A DNA stretch of 64,000 bases. It comes from Mycolicibacterium cosmeticum (GTDB lineage: Bacteria > Actinomycetota > Actinomycetes > Mycobacteriales > Mycobacteriaceae). Every line of letters starts with the position of its first letter. Position 1 is the stretch's first letter. The stretch lies in NCBI RefSeq assembly GCF_000613185.1, contig NZ_CCBB010000003.1, positions 558,001 through 622,000 on the forward strand, read 5' to 3'. The position numbers and the translations under genes were made by a program. The notes beneath the pieces were generated by a model. It ran no database searches, was not told the origin of the DNA, and was given only the letters and a program-made list of their open reading frames with translations. Below, piece by piece: positions 1 to 9,340 of the stretch.

Positions 1-784
1 CCACTGCGCGCGGAGCGAGGTCGAACATGACCACGTCGGCTGTCGGAAGCTGCTTCAGCGAGGTGACGAGCACGCCGGTCGCGGTCTTGGCGCCGAGATC
101 GGCCAGCCGTGCGGTCATCGCTGCGGCGATCGCGGCCGACCCGCCCTCGGCGACCGGCCAGCCGTATCGGTGGCCGGCGGCGGTGATCATCAAGCCCACC
201 GACGAACTGGCCGGTCGGGTCAGGGGGTAGTAGACGTGCGCGGCGACGCCCAGGAACAGCGCGCGGGCGCGTTCGGTGCGCCAGTCTCGCGCCAAGGCCG
301 TCGCGGGCAGCAACGCGTGCGCGCCGAACGCGGCGAGCTTGATCGGATGACGCGGCAGGTGGGCGATGGGCCGGAACACGTCGTCACGAAGGGCGTCGAA
401 GTTGCGGCTCAGCGGACCGAAAACGCGCCGCCAGGCGCGGCCGTCGCGGGCGTCGAACCCGTCGGCGGTCTCCTCGATCGAGGTGTGCAGCGTCGCGGCG
501 CTGCCGTCGTCGAAGGGGTGAGCCATGTCGATCTCGGGGTAGCGCCACCGCAGCCCGTAGTCGGCCAGGGGCTGGCTCTGGATGAACGGGGATGCCACCG
601 TCATGGTGTGGATGGCCGAGCAGTCGTCGTGCCGCAGGCCGGGCAGGGTCAGTTCGCTGGTTCGGGTGCCGCCACCCAAGGTGTCGGCCGCTTCGAGCAC
701 GGTGACCTCCACGCCGCGCTCGGCCAGGGTCAGCGCGGCGGCCAGCCCATTGGGGCCCGATCCGACGACGACGGCGGTGCTCAT
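1..784 (-). CDS. FAD-dependent oxidoreductase (phytoene-desaturase-like), 3' end cut by window
   Basis: The reading frame starts with ATG at 784 and stays open to the window edge, giving 261 codons of an N-terminal part. Residues 3-35 form a dinucleotide-binding fold with the glycine pattern GSGPNGLAAAL followed by an acidic strand end (VTVLEA), typical of the FAD-binding half of NAD(P)/FAD-dependent amine-oxidase and phytoene-desaturase-like enzymes. The following GGGTRTSEL resembles the GGxxRT segment of this superfamily. Its start overlaps the stop of the upstream DUF3556 gene by 4 bases (ATGA), so the two are probably translationally coupled in one leftward operon with the acyl-CoA synthetase. 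A lipid or isoprenoid substrate is inferred only from this context; the true substrate is unknown. Confidence 0.85.
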   Translation of the reverse strand, partial: MSTAVVVGSGPNGLAAALTLAERGVEVTVLEAADTLGGGTRTSELTLPGLRHDDCSAIHTMTVASPFIQSQPLADYGLRWRYPEIDMAHPFDDGSAATLHTSIEETADGFDARDGRAWRRVFGPLSRNFDALRDDVFRPIAHLPRHPIKLAAFGAHALLPATALARDWRTERARALFLGVAAHVYYPLTRPASSSVGLMITAAGHRYGWPVAEGGSAAIAAAMTARLADLGAKTATGVLVTSLKQLPTADVVMFDLAPRAV

Positions 785-2541
785 CGAGACGTCGACGCCG
801 ACGCTGCGCTGCTGCGGCGAACCGGAAAGGTGTCACCGGCAGCGGCCCAGGGCTGGCGGGCGAGCATGTCGGCGACATCGACGTATCCGCGTTCCAGCTC
901 ACCGGTTTTGGCGTCGACGATGCGGTAGGCCTGCCAATGCCGGTGGATGGGTTGGCCTTCCAGGATGATGACGCGGACGTCGCCCTCGGCGAACCGGCAT
1001 CGACGCTGCAGCGCCTCGATGAGTTGTTCGTTGTGCAGGTGCCCTTCGCCGAAGTTCCAGCCCAGGATCGGTCCGGCCATGTACTCGCCGTCGCGGATGT
1101 CGTAGCCGGTGTCGTCGCCGACGGCGCGGGGGATGAGACCGTTGAGGGCGCGGCCATGGGTGTGCATGGCCCGCCAGGCTGTCATCTTGTCGAGCATGAC
1201 GTCGGCGATATCGGATCCGTAGAGCGTGGCGAGTTGGCGGTTGGCCAGGGCCGAACACTTGGTGACGTTGGCTTCGATGATGTCCTCCACCCCGTGGCGC
1301 AGACACCAGGTGCTGGTTGCCCAGTTCCCGGCGTAGTAACGCATGGCGGGCAGGAAGGACACCTTGTCCGGGAACAGGTTTCCCAGCACCGGCACCACCA
1401 CCAGGGCGGCGATCAGGATGGCCAGCAGCACCGGTGAGCCGAGGTCGGTGACGCGGATGTCACCGTGGGCGCCGTAGAGGTAGAACAGCGAGACGATGAA
1501 GAACGCGTTCCACTCCAGAGGCACGCCCATGGGGATCGTCGAGGTGATGTTGATGTGGAAGATCACCATGAACCCGACGGCGGCCCAGAGCCACGGCCCG
1601 CTGGACGGGGCGAAGAACACCAGGTAGAGCGGGACCAGGAATTCGGCGGTGGTGCCGCCGACGTGCGCCAGGAGCTTGGGGAGCCACGACGGGCGCAGAT
1701 CGTCGACCGGGTCCCGCCACATCAGCCGTCTGACCCGCTTGCTGCCCGCCAGCACGGGGTTGTTGCTCATCATCACCGCCACCACGTACGGGAAGTGGTG
1801 GTTCAGTTTGGAGGTGGCCGCCCCCCACCACAACGCCAGCAGGATCAGCTTGTAGGCCGCGATCTGGTCGGTGAACGGGAAGAAGAACACGATCAGCGTC
1901 AGCCCGTAGTGCTCTCCGCGCGCGGCCAGGAAGATCGTCTTGTCCCGCAAACCGAGCAGCACCAGCGCCGCGAGCGTCGGCACGATCAGCATCGGGTCCA
2001 GCAATCCGACATCACCGCCGGCGGTGACCGGTCCGCCCTTCCCCGGTGCCAGCAGCGCCCACACCCCGGAGGCGAGCACCACCACGTACAGGGCGACGTC
2101 GAAGACGGTGCGGGTGTCCCCACGGGTCAATGGCACCCTGTCCGGCCACGCCGGAAGCCGCACCGTGCCGGGACGCAGCCAGTACAGGAACCCGCCCAGT
2201 GGCGGGAGGAACCGCAGCGTCAGCGGGCCCGACCCGCAGCCCAGCCCCAGGACTTCGAAGAGCAGCGTGAAGACGACCAGCTTCTGGTAGACGATCGGCT
2301 GGGTCCACCACGTCGTGATATCGGTCAGTGCGCCCAGCCCGGGGGTGAGCGAGATGACCGCGGCCGCGCCGGCCAGGTAGGCGGCGATCTTGGCGACGTA
2401 GAGCACGTACACCCCTGACGGGGTGCCGAAGCCGTTCTCGGTCCAGTGCCGCGTCATGATCTGGATGCGTTGCTGCCGCGGCAGTGTGCGCCAGCCGGCG
2501 GGATCGATGTCCGGCGGGAGATTGGGTTTGGTGAAGCTCAT
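781..2541 (-). CDS. DUF3556 family multi-pass membrane protein
   Basis: A 586-residue protein with many hydrophobic segments spread from about residue 47 to 400 and a soluble C-terminal third. Size and sequence fit the uncharacterised DUF3556 membrane family, whose members are usually about 576-592 residues. A conserved-looking stretch WNFGEGHLHNEQL lies in the soluble C-terminal part, which also carries several charged and aromatic residues. No catalytic motif can be assigned with confidence. It lies 21 bases downstream of the acyl-CoA synthetase and overlaps the FAD oxidoreductase by 4 bases, so all three are likely one transcript. A purine-rich GGAAAGAAG sits a little upstream of the ATG. 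Function unknown; a role in lipid handling is an inference from neighbours. Confidence 0.8.
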   Translation of the reverse strand: MSFTKPNLPPDIDPAGWRTLPRQQRIQIMTRHWTENGFGTPSGVYVLYVAKIAAYLAGAAAVISLTPGLGALTDITTWWTQPIVYQKLVVFTLLFEVLGLGCGSGPLTLRFLPPLGGFLYWLRPGTVRLPAWPDRVPLTRGDTRTVFDVALYVVVLASGVWALLAPGKGGPVTAGGDVGLLDPMLIVPTLAALVLLGLRDKTIFLAARGEHYGLTLIVFFFPFTDQIAAYKLILLALWWGAATSKLNHHFPYVVAVMMSNNPVLAGSKRVRRLMWRDPVDDLRPSWLPKLLAHVGGTTAEFLVPLYLVFFAPSSGPWLWAAVGFMVIFHINITSTIPMGVPLEWNAFFIVSLFYLYGAHGDIRVTDLGSPVLLAILIAALVVVPVLGNLFPDKVSFLPAMRYYAGNWATSTWCLRHGVEDIIEANVTKCSALANRQLATLYGSDIADVMLDKMTAWRAMHTHGRALNGLIPRAVGDDTGYDIRDGEYMAGPILGWNFGEGHLHNEQLIEALQRRCRFAEGDVRVIILEGQPIHRHWQAYRIVDAKTGELERGYVDVADMLARQPWAAAGDTFPVRRSSAASASTSR

Positions 2542-2562
2542 GATCGGTGCTTCTTTCCGGGT

Positions 2563-4032
2563 TCAGACGGAGGCGGGGTTTGCGGTGAACCGCCGTCGCA
2601 GTGCGGGTTTGTCGATCTTGCCGACCGGGTTCTTCGGAATCTCGTCGACCAGAATCACTTCGGGCCGTTTGTATTTGGCGAGTGACTGGGCCAGATGGGC
2701 GGCAAGTACATCCGCGCTGAGATCCGCTTCGGAACGGCTGGTGACGAACGCGACCGGCACCTGCCCGTACACCGGATCGGGGCGCCCGACGACGGCGGCC
2801 TCCCGCACACCGGGGTGGGTGTAGAGCACCGACTCCAGTTCCTTGGGGTAGATGTTCTCGCCGCCGCGGATGATCATGTCCTTGGCGCGGTCGACGAGGG
2901 TCAGGTAACCGTCGGCGTCGAGGAACCCGATGTCGCCGGTGCGCAACCAGCCATCGACGATGGTCTCGGCGGTCTCCTGCGGGCGGTTGAGGTAGCCGCG
3001 CATCACCGTGGGGCCGGCGACGGCGACCTCGCCGGGCGTTCCCGTCGGCACCGGGCGTCCTCGGCCGTCGAGGATGGCGATCTGCTGGCCGGGCAGTGCC
3101 ACCCCCACGGTGCCGGGTTTGCGAATGCCGTTGAGGGGGTTGGTCGTCGACGCACAGGTGCCCTCCGACAGGCCGTAGCCCTCGATGATGGGAACGCCGT
3201 AACGCTGCTCGAAGGCCTCGATCAACTGCGGCGGCATGGGCGCGGCGCCGCAGGCGGCGAACCGCAGGGAACTGGTGTCGGGGGCCACCTCGGCGGGCAG
3301 GGCCACCAGCATGGAGTAGATGGTGGGGACTGCGGAGAAGAACGTCGGCCGGTGGCGCGCCACGAGGTCGAAGAACCGCTGGGGGTCGAACCGGCCCGCG
3401 ATGGTGGTCTGACCGCCGGCCAGCAGCGGCGCCAGCACGCTGACCACGATCCCGTTGACGTGAAACAGCGGCAGGATCAACAAGCTGTGGGTGTCGGGCC
3501 CGCTGTGCATCGCTTCGTTGATCCCTTGGGCCATCGCCATCAGGTTGGCGTGGGTCAGCTCCACGCCCTTGGGGCGGCCCGTGGTGCCGCTGGTGTAGAC
3601 CAGCAGGGCCACGTCCTCGGCGCGCCGCGGGTCGTCCGGCACGACCGCCGGCGGCCCGGGCGCCGCCAGATCCGCCAGGGTCAGCACGGCGACCCGATCG
3701 TGCTGATCCGCAGCGTCGGTCACCAACACGCGAGCCGCCGAATCGGTTAGCTGAAAGGCGACCTCGGTGGGCGTGAGGGAGGGATTGACCGGCGTGACGG
3801 CCGCGCCGAGCTTCCAGGCTGCGAAGACGGTGGTGACCAGTTCGATGCGATTGGGCAGCTTTACGGCGACGACGTCACCACGCTGCACTCCGGCGCCGCT
3901 CAACCGTGCCGCGGTCACGTCGACCCGCGCCAACACATCGGCGTTGGACAGGGCACCGTTGTGCTCATCGGCCAATGCCGGACCCGTGGGGTTCGTGTTG
4001 GCGCGGACATCGAGCAGATCGGCGAAGTGCAC
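2563..4032 (-). CDS. Class I acyl-CoA synthetase (FadD-like, AMP-forming)
   Basis: This 489-residue enzyme should activate a carboxylic acid to its CoA thioester through an acyl-adenylate. The P-loop motif YTSGTTGRPKG is near residue 146, and a GYGLSEGT segment (A5-like) lies near residue 285. The C-terminal hinge and lysine motifs are present (LRTGDIGFLD near 367, NPVGKIDK near 475). The GTG start is preceded by GAGGGGG at good spacing. It is the first gene of the leftward trio with DUF3556 and the FAD oxidoreductase, and its upstream 136 bases separate it from the pucR-type gene, which is read in the same direction. At 489 residues it is shorter than long-chain FadD enzymes and resembles medium or short-chain members; the acid used cannot be told from sequence alone. 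Confidence 0.9.
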   Translation of the reverse strand: MHFADLLDVRANTNPTGPALADEHNGALSNADVLARVDVTAARLSGAGVQRGDVVAVKLPNRIELVTTVFAAWKLGAAVTPVNPSLTPTEVAFQLTDSAARVLVTDAADQHDRVAVLTLADLAAPGPPAVVPDDPRRAEDVALLVYTSGTTGRPKGVELTHANLMAMAQGINEAMHSGPDTHSLLILPLFHVNGIVVSVLAPLLAGGQTTIAGRFDPQRFFDLVARHRPTFFSAVPTIYSMLVALPAEVAPDTSSLRFAACGAAPMPPQLIEAFEQRYGVPIIEGYGLSEGTCASTTNPLNGIRKPGTVGVALPGQQIAILDGRGRPVPTGTPGEVAVAGPTVMRGYLNRPQETAETIVDGWLRTGDIGFLDADGYLTLVDRAKDMIIRGGENIYPKELESVLYTHPGVREAAVVGRPDPVYGQVPVAFVTSRSEADLSADVLAAHLAQSLAKYKRPEVILVDEIPKNPVGKIDKPALRRRFTANPASV

Positions 4033-4168
4033 GGAGCCCCCTCGAATAGCAGAAACATGCGATGACCTGCATTACGGTAGGTCCTGCGATGTGACGGATG
4101 CCATATGCGGATAAGCCGAAGTCGGCTGCGCTGGTTGTGCGCCGCGCACAGGGCGTGCGGAAGCCGGG

Positions 4169-5488
4169 TCAGGGCTCGACGGTGAGCACCGAGCGGCCCA
4201 ACCATCGGCACGCCATCAAGGCGATCTGTATCTGCACCACGAAGTCCGGGTCATCGAGGGTGGCACCGCACTTGTCCAGTGCTTGCGCCACCCGGTACTG
4301 GATGGTGTTGCGGTGCAGGAAGAGGGCCTCGGCCGTGGCGGCATAGCTGCGGTTGCGGGCCAAGAACTCCCGCAGCGTATCCCGAAGCCACCCGTTGCGT
4401 TCGTCGTCGGTGGCCAATTCGCCGAGCACGGCACCGACGAACCGGCGCAGCTCCGCGGGGTGGCCGGCCATCAGCGCCACCGGAGCGACCGCGGCGTAGG
4501 GCACCACTCGCCGAGTCGGGTCGCCGGCTGCGCCGGCCTGCGCGACGACGTGAGCGCGTTCGGCCTCCTGCAACGTCCGCCTGAACCCGTCGACTCCCCA
4601 CCCGGGGGTGCCGAACGCCAGACGCACCGCCATCCCGGCATCGAGCAGCGCCGCGGTCACGGCGTCACCGCAATCCACGCCGTGATCGGTGACGGGCCAC
4701 CACAGGCGGGCTTCGCGCTCGTCGGTCGGCACCATCAATGCCGGACCGAGCGCCTGCAACCGGTCTCCGATGACCGCGTGCGCGTCGTCGAGCAGCGCGC
4801 CGACGTCCCTGGCGGCGACGTGATCGTCGGCCCACATCACCGCCCCCACATGCCACCGGTCGAAGCGGTAGTTCAACGCATCCTCCGCGCGCCCGATGTC
4901 GACCGGTCCGCCTTCCAGAACCTGGGTTACCCAGTGCTGCCGCAGACCGCTGCGGCTGCTGACCCACCGGTCGCGTTCCCGTTCGTAGGCCTGACCGACC
5001 TGATCGCAGATGCGATCGATCCACAGTGCCGACTGGTGCACGAATACGGCTGCGGCCGAGAGCGATTCGGCCTGCGACGGGTGGGTCGCCAGGACGGCGA
5101 TGGCTTGGTCGACGAAGCGGTTGTGCCCGATGCGGTAGGCCCGGATCAATGCGGACAGCGGTACGTCGCGCTGCGCCAACGCCCGCGCATACACCAGCGC
5201 CGCACTGGGCGCTTCGACGTCCTCTTCCGCCCTGCCGTGTTCGAGGAAGTGGATCGCGGCGACCACGTTCTCGGTGATGCTCGCGGTCAGCAGGTCCACC
5301 ATCCGCGCATCGTGATCGAGCGAGCGGATCTCGGCTCGGGTGACCAACACCAACGCGTCGATGAAGGCATCGCGCTGCACGCTCATCTGCTGAGCCACCC
5401 ACGTCACCAAGGCATCAGGTTGCCCATCCACCATCAACACCCCCAAGGTCGCGGCCCCAGTATCGCCCTCGGCAACCCGAGTGACCAC
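4169..5488 (-). CDS. PucR family transcriptional regulator
   Basis: The C-terminal end (FLARNRSYAATAEALFLHR followed by NTIQYRVAQA) is the PucR/CdaR-type helix-turn-helix. The middle contains the degenerate GGDEF-like region typical of actinobacterial PucR proteins, and the N-terminal half is helical, resembling their RsbT-co-antagonist-like sensor part. These regulators usually respond to a metabolite and control a neighbouring catabolic gene. It is divergent from an alpha/beta hydrolase gene across about 250 bases, making that gene a candidate target. The start is uncertain: GTG at 5488 has GGGGGTGAG just upstream, TTG at 5491 is adjacent, and ATG at 5434 would give a 421-residue protein. 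Confidence 0.88.
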   Translation of the reverse strand: MVTRVAEGDTGAATLGVLMVDGQPDALVTWVAQQMSVQRDAFIDALVLVTRAEIRSLDHDARMVDLLTASITENVVAAIHFLEHGRAEEDVEAPSAALVYARALAQRDVPLSALIRAYRIGHNRFVDQAIAVLATHPSQAESLSAAAVFVHQSALWIDRICDQVGQAYERERDRWVSSRSGLRQHWVTQVLEGGPVDIGRAEDALNYRFDRWHVGAVMWADDHVAARDVGALLDDAHAVIGDRLQALGPALMVPTDEREARLWWPVTDHGVDCGDAVTAALLDAGMAVRLAFGTPGWGVDGFRRTLQEAERAHVVAQAGAAGDPTRRVVPYAAVAPVALMAGHPAELRRFVGAVLGELATDDERNGWLRDTLREFLARNRSYAATAEALFLHRNTIQYRVAQALDKCGATLDDPDFVVQIQIALMACRWLGRSVLTVEP

Positions 5489-5736
5489 CAACTCACCCCC
5501 GCGAGTTCATGCGCTGCGCCCGACCCACCGGCGACGCGCGCCATGGCAACGTCGGCCGCCTCGGTCACCACGTTCGCGCCGTTGTGCGGGCCGCACGACG
5601 AGACCCGCCGACAATGAGCCGCGCCGCACATGGTGTGCCCGCGTCCGGCGACTTAGGCTGAGCTTTTGCTGGTGACAGGCTTCCCGCACTGCGTGACGAC
5701 GAGGCAGGGCGCGCCGCACGCTACGAAGGAGACCGC

Positions 5737-6678
5737 ATGCCGACACCTGCCCGATCGTTTCGCCGATCCGACGAGCACTTCATCTCCGGTGGCGTTCGCT
5801 GCGCGGCGTGGGTGTACCGGCCCGTCACCACCACCGCTGTGGCACCGCCCGTCATCGTGATGGCCCACGGCCTGGGAAGCGTGCGTGTGCTGCGCCTACC
5901 TGCGTATGCCGAGCGTTTCGCCGCGGCGGGCTACGTGGTCGTCGTGTTCGACTACCGATCCTTCGGGGACAGCGACGGCGATCCGCGGCGGGTCGTGGAC
6001 GTTGCCGCGCAGCTCGCCGACTGGCGCGCCGCATTGGCGTGGGCGCGCACCCTCGACGACGTCGACCCGCGCCGGGTCATCGCCTGGGGCACGTCCTTCG
6101 CGGGCGGCCACGTCATCACCCTCGCCGGCACCGGCGAGGAGTTGGCCGCCATCATCGCCCAGGTGCCCCACGTCAGCGGTCCCGCGGCCGTCCGCGCCAC
6201 CGGACTGCACGCGCTGCGACTCGCCCCCGCTGCCGTGGACGACACGCTGCGCGCCGCGCTGCACAGGCCACCCCGCTACGTCGACCCCGTCGGTGCCCCC
6301 GGCACTGTCGCGGTGATGGCCACCCCCGATGCCGATGCCGCGGTGGACCGGCTCTTCCAAGAGTCCGGCATTCGCCGCGGGGAGTTGCCCGAGACGATCG
6401 CCGCGCGGATCCTGGCGCGCATCGGCCTGTACTCACCCATCCGCCACGCCTCGAAAGTGACGTGCCCCGCGCTGGTGCAGGTCGCCGCCGACGACGCCAT
6501 CGCCCCGGCCGGACCGGCCCGCAAGGCGGCTCACCGCATGCGCCGGGCCACCCTGCAGGACTACTCCGGCGGCCACTTCGACCCCTACGTCGACCCGCTG
6601 TTCGAATCGGTGGTCACCGCCCAGCTGGACTTCCTTGCCAGCACCGTCCCCGTCGCCGCCCCCACCACCGGCGCCTGA
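5737..6678 (+). CDS. Alpha/beta hydrolase
   Basis: A 313-residue alpha/beta hydrolase. The oxyanion region MAHGLGS is near residue 42. The nucleophile elbow GTSFAGG (Ser about residue 120) replaces the usual GxSxG with an equivalent GTSFAG. An acidic residue lies in AADDAIAP near 260 and the probable catalytic His is in GGHFDPY near 287, completing a Ser-Asp-His triad. The organisation resembles actinobacterial serine hydrolases and esterases often annotated simply as alpha/beta hydrolase; there is no signal peptide, so it should be cytoplasmic. GAAGGAG precedes the ATG. The divergent PucR-type regulator probably controls it. Substrate unknown. Confidence 0.88.
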   Translation: MPTPARSFRRSDEHFISGGVRCAAWVYRPVTTTAVAPPVIVMAHGLGSVRVLRLPAYAERFAAAGYVVVVFDYRSFGDSDGDPRRVVDVAAQLADWRAALAWARTLDDVDPRRVIAWGTSFAGGHVITLAGTGEELAAIIAQVPHVSGPAAVRATGLHALRLAPAAVDDTLRAALHRPPRYVDPVGAPGTVAVMATPDADAAVDRLFQESGIRRGELPETIAARILARIGLYSPIRHASKVTCPALVQVAADDAIAPAGPARKAAHRMRRATLQDYSGGHFDPYVDPLFESVVTAQLDFLASTVPVAAPTTGA

Positions 6679-6712
6679 CGGCCACTTGCCAAGCACCCCA
6701 ACGTCATCGAAG

Positions 6713-8581
6713 TCAGCGGTCGGCATCCACGCGCCACGAGCGCAGGCGGCGCAGCAACGCGTCTTTCTTGTAATGGTGGCCGCTCATGCGGTGCAGGATG
6801 TCATCCAGTAGCGCCAGGGCGTCGTCGATGTGCGGGCCCTTGTTCAGCATCACGCATTCGGCGCGTTCACCCATGGCGGCATCACTGATCTCCGCGCGTG
6901 AGGGCAATCCGGTGGCGGCCAGCTGCTCCAGGACTTGGGTGGCCCAGATGACGGGCAGATGTGCGGCCTCACACAGCCACAGGATCTCTTCTTGCAGTTC
7001 GGCCAGGCGCTCGTAGCCCACCTCGACCGCGAGGTCGCCCCGGGCGATCATCACGCCGAGACGGGGCCGTCGCATCGCGGTGAGCAGAAGCTGCGGCAGA
7101 TGTTCGAAGGCCCTGCGCGTTTCGATCTTGAGCACGATGCCGATCCGTTCACCGCCCGGGCGATCCAACAACTCGTGCAGCGTGAGCACGTCGGCGGGAT
7201 CCTGCACGAACGACATCTCGACGAGATCGGCGATCTGTACGACTGTTTCGAGGTCGGCGATGTCCTTGTCGGTCAGCGCCGGCACCGGCAGGGCAGTGTC
7301 GGGGACGTTGATCCCTTTGCCGGCCCGCAGTTTCGAACCCGTCGTGGACGCGTGATCGATTCGTACCGTCAACTCGCCGGCCTGCACGTCGACGATCTGC
7401 CCGCTGATCCGGCCGTCGTCGAAGTGGATGGCCGCACCGGCGCGGGCGTTGTCGAACACTTCCGGCAAAGTGCAGCCGATCCGCGGCATGCCGACGGTGG
7501 TCACCGGTGCCGGCGAACAATCACGGGTGACCTTGAGCACGTCGCCGCGGCGCACAGTCAGGCTCTGTTCGAGCTCGGGCAGGAGACCCACCTGGACGGG
7601 GTCGTCGTCGCCGTGCACGGTCAGCTCGGTGCCGGTCAGCAGATAGGTCGTCTTGTCCGTCGTGGCGATCAGTCCGCCTTCGCGGTCGGCGTCGGCGATC
7701 AGGGTGAGACGGCGCTTCGCGCCGCGCGCGTCGTGCAGGGTGAGCACGTCGCCCGCTCTTCTGCGGCTGAGCCAGGGCGCGGGTACCGGGATGGTCGGGC
7801 CCGGCGGCGCGGCGGGACCGGCCGGTTGCGCAGCGGCCGACAGGCGCGCCCGCGCCGGGGCGAGCACACGGCCGAGGGCGTCGCGCTGCGGCCGGAGTTT
7901 CACGCAGCGCGGTCCCGGCTGAAGCGGACCGGTGCGGAGTTTGGGCCCGGCGAGATCCATCGCGATACGACAGTCCCGGTCGAGGTCGCGAGCCGCCTGC
8001 CGGACATGACGGGCCATCGCAGACCAGGCGGCGGCATCGTCGTGGGCACAGTTGATCCGCGCGATGTTCATCCCGCCCGCGATCAGCCGGCGCGTCAGGT
8101 CCGGGTCGGTGGCCGCCGATGACGGCAGCGTCACCATGATCCGGACCTCACGTCGTTGCGGGGTGGGGCCGAGCAGCTGTACCGACCGGGAGCGCAACAG
8201 TTGTCGGCCCTCACCGGCGCTGATAGCGGCGGGAGCGGGTGGTCGCCACGCCTTGCCCAGCATGGCCGCGACGGCGCATCGCACGAGCCTCAACGTGGCC
8301 TGCACGTGGGATTCGCTGCGGCCCAGGGAAGACAGACCGAATGCGGCGAGGCGCCGTTGCAGAGATCGCAGGTCGGCTTGCCGCAGCGCCCAATAGTGGA
8401 CGGTATTGCGCGCGCTCGACCGATAATCCGCGCTCACCTGCGACAGCAGTGCATGCCACTGCGTCTCGGCTGAATCCAGGTGGTCGAGCAGATCGTCGAG
8501 GTGCCCGAGCAGTCGCACGAGCTCGCGATCGGTCGATACGTCGTCATGGTTGCGACGGCTGTCGTCGAACACCGCGGACAT
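6713..8581 (-). CDS. Pyruvate-kinase-like protein without C-terminal domain
   Basis: A 622-residue protein with pyruvate kinase core motifs in an unusual arrangement. The first about 150 residues are a helical extension not found in ordinary pyruvate kinases. The barrel begins near residue 155 (VTLPSSAATD, then GGMNIARINCAHD, then MDLAGPKLRTG). A long inserted B-like region follows. The second half of the barrel has DLVEMSFVQDPADV, VLKIET (the catalytic Lys), IARGDLAVEVG and ATQVLEQLAATGLPSRAE. It ends about 50 residues later, so the C-terminal allosteric domain is missing. The ATG is chosen because AGGAG lies 7 bases upstream; the open frame extends further but without support. Whether it makes pyruvate or has another phosphotransfer role is open. 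It is read in the same direction as the DUF5994 gene and a decayed stress-protein gene. Confidence 0.85.
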   Translation of the reverse strand: MSAVFDDSRRNHDDVSTDRELVRLLGHLDDLLDHLDSAETQWHALLSQVSADYRSSARNTVHYWALRQADLRSLQRRLAAFGLSSLGRSESHVQATLRLVRCAVAAMLGKAWRPPAPAAISAGEGRQLLRSRSVQLLGPTPQRREVRIMVTLPSSAATDPDLTRRLIAGGMNIARINCAHDDAAAWSAMARHVRQAARDLDRDCRIAMDLAGPKLRTGPLQPGPRCVKLRPQRDALGRVLAPARARLSAAAQPAGPAAPPGPTIPVPAPWLSRRRAGDVLTLHDARGAKRRLTLIADADREGGLIATTDKTTYLLTGTELTVHGDDDPVQVGLLPELEQSLTVRRGDVLKVTRDCSPAPVTTVGMPRIGCTLPEVFDNARAGAAIHFDDGRISGQIVDVQAGELTVRIDHASTTGSKLRAGKGINVPDTALPVPALTDKDIADLETVVQIADLVEMSFVQDPADVLTLHELLDRPGGERIGIVLKIETRRAFEHLPQLLLTAMRRPRLGVMIARGDLAVEVGYERLAELQEEILWLCEAAHLPVIWATQVLEQLAATGLPSRAEISDAAMGERAECVMLNKGPHIDDALALLDDILHRMSGHHYKKDALLRRLRSWRVDADR

Positions 8582-8661
8582 GATGGGCTCCTTGCCTGAA
8601 GTCCTGTCACCGAAGGGAATTCGTCGCGACCGACGATCCGCGACGGTGACTGCGAATCCGG

Positions 8662-9288
8662 TCAGCCGGCTGTCCCGGCGTGGCGCTCGCGGTGGATGCG
8701 GTCGTTGACGATGTGCTCGACGAGGATCGGTACGAACGTCTGGATCCGAGCATCGTCGAACTGCGCGGCGGCCTCCTGGCACCAGCCCAGAATCTCGGCC
8801 TCGTTGCGGCCCTCGTGCTCGGCGAGTTTCCTGGCGACCTCGGCGACCGAGCGGGCCGCTGCCGCGTCGGCTCCGCTGGCGCCCCGCCGCGGCACCGCGT
8901 CAAGGGCGAGGAAGGCGGCTTCTTGGGCGGTATCGGGTGGTATCACCCGCAGCGTCAGATGATGCCCGTCCTCGCCGATGACGATCAGGTTCTCGGGGTC
9001 GTCACCACTGAGCCCGAGGAGGTGGACGGTGCGCCCGTCGGCCGTGAGCTCGGCCGCGGCGTCGGTCCACCGGGTCCGGCCGTAGCCCACCAGCGCGACC
9101 GGGCCGAGCCGGCCCTGCACTGCGGCGAGAAGCTCGGGCAGTTCGTCGGCCAAGCGGTAGGACCGGGGCCACCAGGCACCGTCCACGTGCTCGCCGGAAG
9201 CCCGGCTGCCGGACATGCTCAGGCGGCTTTCGTGGGGCGTGTCGTAGTCGAGTTGTGCAGGTGCAGCTACGTACTGGTGTTTCGACAA
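8662..9288 (-). CDS. DUF5994 family protein with helical dimerisation-like tail
   Basis: A 208-residue soluble protein. Residues about 34-130 contain the DUF5994 signature, with VDGAWWPRS followed by a leucine-rich LADELPELLAAV segment and an alternating strand-rich domain. The last about 60 residues (VAEVARKLAEHEGRNEAEI to FVPILVEHIVNDRIH) form three amphipathic helices of the kind annotated as a three-helix-bundle dimerisation domain in mycobacteria. The combination of both in one chain is worth noting. The start is TTG at 9288 with GAAAGG upstream, read from the frame; GTG and ATG codons further downstream would cut the DUF5994 start. It lies 80 bases upstream of the pyruvate-kinase-like gene, same strand. 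Function unknown; mycobacterial DUF5994 proteins often sit near stress genes. Confidence 0.8.
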   Translation of the reverse strand: MSKHQYVAAPAQLDYDTPHESRLSMSGSRASGEHVDGAWWPRSYRLADELPELLAAVQGRLGPVALVGYGRTRWTDAAAELTADGRTVHLLGLSGDDPENLIVIGEDGHHLTLRVIPPDTAQEAAFLALDAVPRRGASGADAAAARSVAEVARKLAEHEGRNEAEILGWCQEAAAQFDDARIQTFVPILVEHIVNDRIHRERHAGTAG

Positions 9289-9340
9289 AGTCTCGGCCTT
9301 TCGCTGATGAGTCGAAATGCGGGTTGTGCCATGGCTGGGA

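Noticed and set aside
8590..8630. DosR-box-like sequence upstream of the pyruvate-kinase-like gene
   Set aside because: Only one half resembles the consensus; the symmetric partner is poor.
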